NCBI GenBank assembly: GCA_000720805.1
Contig: JODI01000164.1
Span: 1-8,866, forward strand
Source: Streptomyces violaceoruber
GTDB taxonomy: Bacteria; Actinomycetota; Actinomycetes; Streptomycetales; Streptomycetaceae
Direction: 5' to 3'
DNA length: 8,866 nt
Under the pieces are notes generated by a model. That model had not been told where the DNA came from, made no database searches, and saw only the letters and a list, made by a program, of their open reading frames with translations. Each line of letters starts with the position of its first letter. Position 1 is the stretch's first letter. Below are positions 6,145 through 8,866 of the stretch, one piece after another. A program made the position numbers and the translations under genes.

Positions 6145-6654
6145 ATGGTGCGATACGCGGAGCCGGGCGCGGTGGAGTGGGTGGAGTCGGGCGGCGGGCC
6201 GCTGATAGCGGTGCCGGAGACGGTTCTGCCGTTCTGGGCGGGGGCCGACGGGGACGAGACGGCCTCGGACTACGACCGGGCGTGCGAGATCGACGGGTTC
6301 GTCGGACTGCTCCCGGTCGGGGACTCTGCCGCGCTGGTCCTCGGCGACGAACCCGCCTCCACCGCCTTCCTGCCCGACCACGGAACGTTCGTCCGCTGGG
6401 GTGCCGCTGACTCCGAGGACGAACTCCTCGCCGGAGTGCCGACCGCTCTCGCCACGGCGGCCTGGGAGGACGAGGTCCACTGGACCGTGCCCGGCCCGGT
6501 CGTCCTCTTCGACGCGGCCTGGCCCGGCACCGACTCGACGGGGACCGACCACGTCAGAGTCGTACTGGATCCGGGCAGGTACGCGGTGCGCGCGGCTCAG
6601 GTGCAGCCCGGCCCCGAGACCTGGCTCGGGCTCGTGCAGTTGCGCCGGCTGTGA
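6145..6654 (+). CDS. Imm21-like (immunity protein 21 family) protein, orphan
   Basis: A 169-residue acidic, soluble protein that I recognise as similar to the immunity 21 family found in actinomycetes. Its marks are the opening VEWVESGGGPLIAVPE (10-25), YDRACEIDGFVGLLPVGD (43-60), ALVLGDEPASTAFLP (63-77), FVRW (82-85) and a C-terminal beta-rich part ending LGLVQLRRL. Imm21 proteins are predicted to neutralise polymorphic toxins, but no toxin, WXG100 or secretion gene is present in this window, so it is either an orphan immunity gene or a protein with another role. ATG at 6145 is chosen from the TAGGTT element 7 bases upstream and because the conserved GGPL motif follows at the usual distance. 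It has no signal peptide or membrane segment. The family call rests on recall of motifs, not on a search. Confidence 0.75.
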   Translation: MVRYAEPGAVEWVESGGGPLIAVPETVLPFWAGADGDETASDYDRACEIDGFVGLLPVGDSAALVLGDEPASTAFLPDHGTFVRWGAADSEDELLAGVPTALATAAWEDEVHWTVPGPVVLFDAAWPGTDSTGTDHVRVVLDPGRYAVRAAQVQPGPETWLGLVQLRRL

Positions 6655-6668
6655 CCTCGTAGGGGAGC

Positions 6669-6813
6669 GTGCGCTTCCCGGAGTCACATGTTCCCGGGCG
6701 GCCGCTGGGCGTGCCCGACGACCCGGCCCGCCTCATCGCCTGGCCGGCGACGGACGAGGCGGGCTGGGTCACCGGTCAGGTGATCGACTCGGAAGGGAGC
6801 TTCCGGCGCCTGA
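6669..6813 (+). pseudogene. C-terminal relic of a short-chain dehydrogenase/reductase (SDR)
   Basis: The frame starting at 6669 encodes PLGVPDDPARLIAWPATDE followed by AGWVTGQVIDSEGSFRR. This closely resembles the last 40 or so residues of classical SDR enzymes, where a GRxGxPDDxARLIAWLASDEA region leads to WxTGQVIDSEGGFRR and the protein then ends. The catalytic Tyr-x3-Lys and the nucleotide-binding N-terminus are absent, so roughly 200 residues are missing. WP replaces the usual WL, and the normal stop just after the second Arg is out of frame by one base: TGA is at 6811-6813 while the frame reads CTG at 6810. The frame then runs into antisense of the DUF885 gene. No SDR-like sequence is seen between the Imm21-like stop and 6669. 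It is a decayed fragment, not a working gene. Confidence 0.75.
6790..6805 (-). terminator. Small hairpin downstream of the DUF885 gene
   Basis: CGGAAG (6790-6795) and CTTCCG (6800-6805) pair perfectly around a 4-base loop, 20 bases beyond the minus-strand stop of the DUF885 gene. It lies inside the SDR relic, so it may be a leftover of coding sequence and not a dedicated terminator. No T tract follows. Confidence 0.3.
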
Positions 6814-6825
6814 GTCCCCAGCCGC

Positions 6826-8517
6826 TTACAGCTGGGACAACTCGTCCACCAGGTCGTCCAGGCCCAGTGAGCCCTGCGACAGGGCCGCCATGTGCCAGGC
6901 CTTGAGGTCGAAGGCCTCGCCGTGCCGTTCACGCGCCTTCTCCCGGCCGATCAGCCAGGCCCGCTCGCCGAGCTTGTAGCCGATCGCCTGCCCCGGCATC
7001 GTCAGATAGCGGGTCAACTCGCTCTCCACGAAGTCCGCCGGACGGCTGCTGTGCGCGCCGAAGAACTCCTCCGCCAGTTCCGGTGTCCAGCGCTCGCCCG
7101 GGTGGAAGGGGGAGTCCGCCGGGATCTCCAGTTCCAGGTGCATGCCGATGTCGACGATGACCCGGGCGGCCCGCATCATCTGCGCGTCGAGGTAGCCGAG
7201 CCGCCGCTCCGCGTCCGTCAGGAAACCGAGTTCGTCCATCAGGCGCTCCGCGTACAGGGCCCAGCCCTCCACGTTGGCGCTGACCATGCCGATGGAGGCC
7301 TGGTAGCGGGAGAGGTCCTTGGAGACGTACATCCACTGGGCGAGCTGCAGGTGGTGACCGGGCACGCCCTCGTGGTACCAGGTGGAGACCAGGTCGTAGA
7401 CCGGGAAGCGGGTCTTGCCCATCGTCGGCAGCCAGGTGCGGCCCGGACGTGAGAAGTCCTCCGAGGGCTCCGTGTAGTAAGGGGCCGCCGCACTTCCGGG
7501 CGGGGCGATACGCGACTCCACCTTCCGTACCGGCTCGGCGAGGTCGAAGTGCGTGCCGTCGAGCTCGTCGATGGCCTGGTCCATCAGGCCCTGCAGCCAG
7601 TCCCGCACCTCGTCGACACCCTCGATGTGCCGGCCGTGCTCGTCGAGGTGGGCGAGCGCCACCCACGGCGTCTCGGCGCCGGGCAGGATCTTCTCCGCCT
7701 CCCGCTTCATCTCGGTCAGCAGCCGGTGGAACTCGGACCAGCCGTACGCGTACGCCTCGTCCAGGTTCAGGTCCGTGCCGTTGAAGTAGCGCGACCAGCG
7801 GGCGTAGCGCTCCCGGCCCACCGTGTCCGGGGCGCCCTCGACCGCCGGCGCGTACACGTCCCGCATCCAGTCCCGCAGTTCGACCAGGGCCGCGGTCGCC
7901 GTGCGGGCGGCCTCGTCGAGGTCGGTGCGCAGCGTCTCGGGGCCGGCCGACGCGAAGTCCTCGAACCAACCGCGGCCCTTGCCGTCCGTGTCCGCCCACT
8001 GCGTCAGCTGCCCGACGAAGGCGGCGGTGCCCCGCGGGCCCGCGTACAGCTTGCGCTCCAGGCCGAGGGCGAGCGACTCGCGGTAGCCCGCCAGCGTGGC
8101 CGGCACCGCCCGCAGCCGCTCGGCGACCTGGGCCCAGTCCTCGTCGGACTGCGTCGGCGTGAGAGTGAAGATGGTGCGCACCGAGTGCACGGGGGTGGAG
8201 AGGTTGCCGACCGCGCGCAGGCCCTCGTCGGCCTCGTTCACGGCGAGTTCCGCGCTGAGCCGCTCGCGCAGCAGGCGCGCGCACCGGCGCTCGATGTCGC
8301 TGTCCGCGCCCGGTTGCCGCTCGGCCTCGTCGAGCCGTGCGAGGGTGCCGCGCGCGAGGTCCGCGAGGGCCTCCTGGCCCGCGGGCGAGAGGTCGGGCAA
8401 CCTGCTCGAACTCTCCTTCACGCCGAGATACGTACCGGTGATCGGGTCAATGGCGATGAGCTCGTCGACATAGGCGTCGGCGACCTCGCGGGGGAGCGGG
8501 CTCTTGGTCTCTGGCAT
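6826..8517 (-). CDS. DUF885 family protein, putative metallopeptidase
   Basis: A 563-residue protein of the DUF885 family (COG4805 type). The central helical region leads to WYHEGVPGHHLQLAQWM, with H382, E383, H388 and H389, followed by NVEGWALYAERLMDELG with E417. The HExxxGHH plus downstream EGWALYAE pair is the family hallmark and looks like a zinc site, so a peptidase-like hydrolase is plausible. The true substrate is not known to me. No signal peptide or lipobox is visible, so it is probably cytosolic, unlike some lipoprotein members. Length is normal. I start at the ATG ending at 8515 (residues MPETKSPLP) because GAGG (8530-8527) lies 9 bases upstream. The ATG at 8526 would directly abut GAGG and has no room for a ribosome binding site. 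TAA stop. It is convergent with the SDR relic and apparently monocistronic in this window. Confidence 0.88.
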   Translation of the reverse strand: MPETKSPLPREVADAYVDELIAIDPITGTYLGVKESSSRLPDLSPAGQEALADLARGTLARLDEAERQPGADSDIERRCARLLRERLSAELAVNEADEGLRAVGNLSTPVHSVRTIFTLTPTQSDEDWAQVAERLRAVPATLAGYRESLALGLERKLYAGPRGTAAFVGQLTQWADTDGKGRGWFEDFASAGPETLRTDLDEAARTATAALVELRDWMRDVYAPAVEGAPDTVGRERYARWSRYFNGTDLNLDEAYAYGWSEFHRLLTEMKREAEKILPGAETPWVALAHLDEHGRHIEGVDEVRDWLQGLMDQAIDELDGTHFDLAEPVRKVESRIAPPGSAAAPYYTEPSEDFSRPGRTWLPTMGKTRFPVYDLVSTWYHEGVPGHHLQLAQWMYVSKDLSRYQASIGMVSANVEGWALYAERLMDELGFLTDAERRLGYLDAQMMRAARVIVDIGMHLELEIPADSPFHPGERWTPELAEEFFGAHSSRPADFVESELTRYLTMPGQAIGYKLGERAWLIGREKARERHGEAFDLKAWHMAALSQGSLGLDDLVDELSQL

Positions 8518-8526
8518 GCGCCCCAT

Positions 8527-8538
8527 CCTCGTACGAGG
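8527..8538 (-). promoter_or_regulatory. 12-bp palindrome containing the DUF885 ribosome binding site
   Basis: CCTCGTACGAGG is a perfect palindrome. On the minus strand its 3' arm GAGG (8530-8527) is the ribosome binding site of the DUF885 gene. In RNA it can form a 4-bp stem with a GUAC loop that hides GAGG. A competing GCCCC/GGGGC stem (8541-8537 with 8524-8520) would place GAGG in the loop. It may be a repressor operator, an RNA control element, or chance. Confidence 0.45.
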
Positions 8539-8693
8539 GGCCGCCGCGCGTCACTCGGATTGAGCCGACGGCCGGCCCCACGCCGTCTGGAACGGGCCCC
8601 GGAGGAACGGCCCGGCCGCCACCCGCCGAGCCGTTCACCGTCGCCCCCGGGCCATCCGCCGGCGACGTCCAGTCCCGCTCGGGCCCTTCTGAT
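8539..8693. other. Non-coding DNA upstream of the DUF885 gene
   Basis: I see no credible gene here. The open frames that cross it on the minus strand are Arg/Gly-rich translations of GC-rich sequence without a ribosome binding site or known domain. A promoter for the DUF885 gene should lie within it, but no convincing -35/-10 pair stands out. TACGAG at 8534-8529 on the minus strand is a poor -10 candidate. Confidence 0.5.
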
Positions 8694-8703
8694 GGATCTC
8701 CGC

Positions 8704-8717
8704 GGCGTCGCGACGCC
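8704..8717. repeat. 14-bp perfect palindrome
   Basis: GGCGTCGCGACGCC equals its own reverse complement. It sits about 190 bases upstream of the DUF885 start and could be a regulator site or part of the repeat element. Confidence 0.6.
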
Positions 8718-8727
8718 CGGCACGCAC

Positions 8728-8760
8728 TCCCCCACTCTCGACTTCGCTCGAGCGGGGGGA
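8728..8760. repeat. C/G stem-loop of Streptomyces repeat type
   Basis: TCCCCC (8728-8733) pairs with GGGGGA (8755-8760), and CTCGA (8737-8741) pairs with TCGAG (8748-8752) around the loop CTTCGC. The internal ACT/CG mismatch region contains one further possible C-G pair. The fold can form on either strand and could act as a bidirectional transcription stop. Confidence 0.6.
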
Positions 8761-8763
8761 CCC

Positions 8764-8778
8764 CCACGCCGCACGGCG
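8764..8778. repeat. 15-bp direct repeat, copy 1
   Basis: CCACGCCGCACGGCG, identical to the copy at 8811-8825. Each copy contains a short GCCG/CGGC inverted pair. The two copies bracket the hairpin at 8782-8810. Confidence 0.75.
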
Positions 8779-8781
8779 CGA

Positions 8782-8810
8782 AGGGCCAGGTGGCTCCGCC
8801 ACATGACCCT
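8782..8810. repeat. Hairpin between the two direct repeats
   Basis: Arms 8782-8794 and 8798-8810 pair at 11 of 13 positions around a TCC loop. The inner five pairs, GTGGC with GCCAC, are perfect, and the outer AGGG/CCCT block is also paired. The right arm abuts the second 15-bp direct repeat. Confidence 0.6.
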
Positions 8811-8825
8811 CCACGCCGCACGGCG
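8811..8825. repeat. 15-bp direct repeat, copy 2
   Basis: An exact copy of the 15-base sequence at 8764-8778; the copies start 47 bases apart. It begins directly after the right arm of the intervening hairpin. Confidence 0.75.
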
Positions 8826-8866
8826 ATCGCACGCACCGAACGCCGCTCCTTCTCCCACGGAGATCC

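Larger units (their letters stand above)
8694..8866. repeat. Structured non-coding repeat element, cut at the window edge
   Basis: The segment begins with GGATCTCCGCGG (8694-8705) and the window ends with its near reverse complement (8855-8866, 11 of 12 bases). Inside are a 14-bp perfect palindrome (8704-8717), a C/G stem-loop (8728-8760), and a 13-base-arm hairpin (8782-8810) between two 15-bp direct repeats. No protein-coding potential is seen. The C/G stem-loop closely resembles a sequence I recall occurring many times in Streptomyces genomes. A MITE-like or REP-like nature is inference, because the right flank lies outside the window. Confidence 0.5.

Noticed and set aside
5046..6654. A defence or toxin-antitoxin island built around the Imm21-like gene
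   Set aside because: No toxin, nuclease effector, restriction, retron or phage gene accompanies it. SbcCD is a housekeeping repair complex, and the rhodanese and Lrp genes have no known defence role.
6663..6679. GGGAGC/GCTTCCC hairpin after the Imm21-like gene as a terminator
   Set aside because: The stem is short, has a bulged T and only a 4-base loop. It overlaps the SDR relic, so I do not list it as a feature.
8418..8858. Minus-strand ORFs overlapping the right-end repeat
   Set aside because: Arg/Gly-rich translations of repeat and intergenic DNA, without a ribosome binding site or domain; they also overlap the start of the DUF885 gene in another frame.

Overview
The window is GC-rich chromosomal DNA (by eye around 70% or more G+C, with third codon positions almost all G or C). 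The gene set is an IMPACT/YigZ protein, SbcD-SbcC, an Lrp/AsnC regulator, a rhodanese, an Imm21-like protein and a DUF885 protein. Together with TAGGNT-type -10 elements placed directly before start codons and a repeat of a type I recall from Streptomyces genomes, this points to Streptomyces or a close actinomycete. That is inference from style and content, not a database match.

Left part (1-5043): a C-rich, G-quadruplex-capable stretch precedes yigZ (95-721), which looks leaderless and is followed by a strong hairpin. sbcD (881-2044) and sbcC (2041-5043) form a tightly coupled operon with a 4-base start/stop overlap. They encode the nuclease and the SMC-like ATPase of the SbcCD (Mre11-Rad50 type) DNA end-processing complex, with all core motifs intact. 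sbcC runs convergently into the lrp gene with 2 bases between the stop codons.

Middle (5046-6654): an Lrp/AsnC regulator (minus strand) and a single-domain rhodanese (plus strand) are divergent from a 129-base region that carries both candidate promoters. The rhodanese has a long Cys-containing active loop and a C-terminal Cys-x-Cys tail. This pair is the best candidate for a small regulated sulfur-handling module. The rhodanese stop codon lies inside a perfect 10-bp hairpin whose 3' arm reaches the -35 region of the next gene, an Imm21-like protein with no toxin partner in view.

Right part (6655-8866): about 145 bp of degraded short-chain dehydrogenase C-terminus lies between the Imm21-like gene and the convergent end of a DUF885 putative metallopeptidase (6826-8517, minus strand). 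The last 340 bases appear to hold no gene. They contain a palindrome over the DUF885 ribosome binding site and a structured repeat element: near-terminal inverted repeats, a C/G stem-loop, and a hairpin between two 15-bp direct repeats. I saw no tRNA, rRNA, CRISPR array, transposase or phage gene. No clear multi-gene novel system is present; the most unusual items are the lrp-rhodanese pair, the SDR relic and the right-end repeat element.
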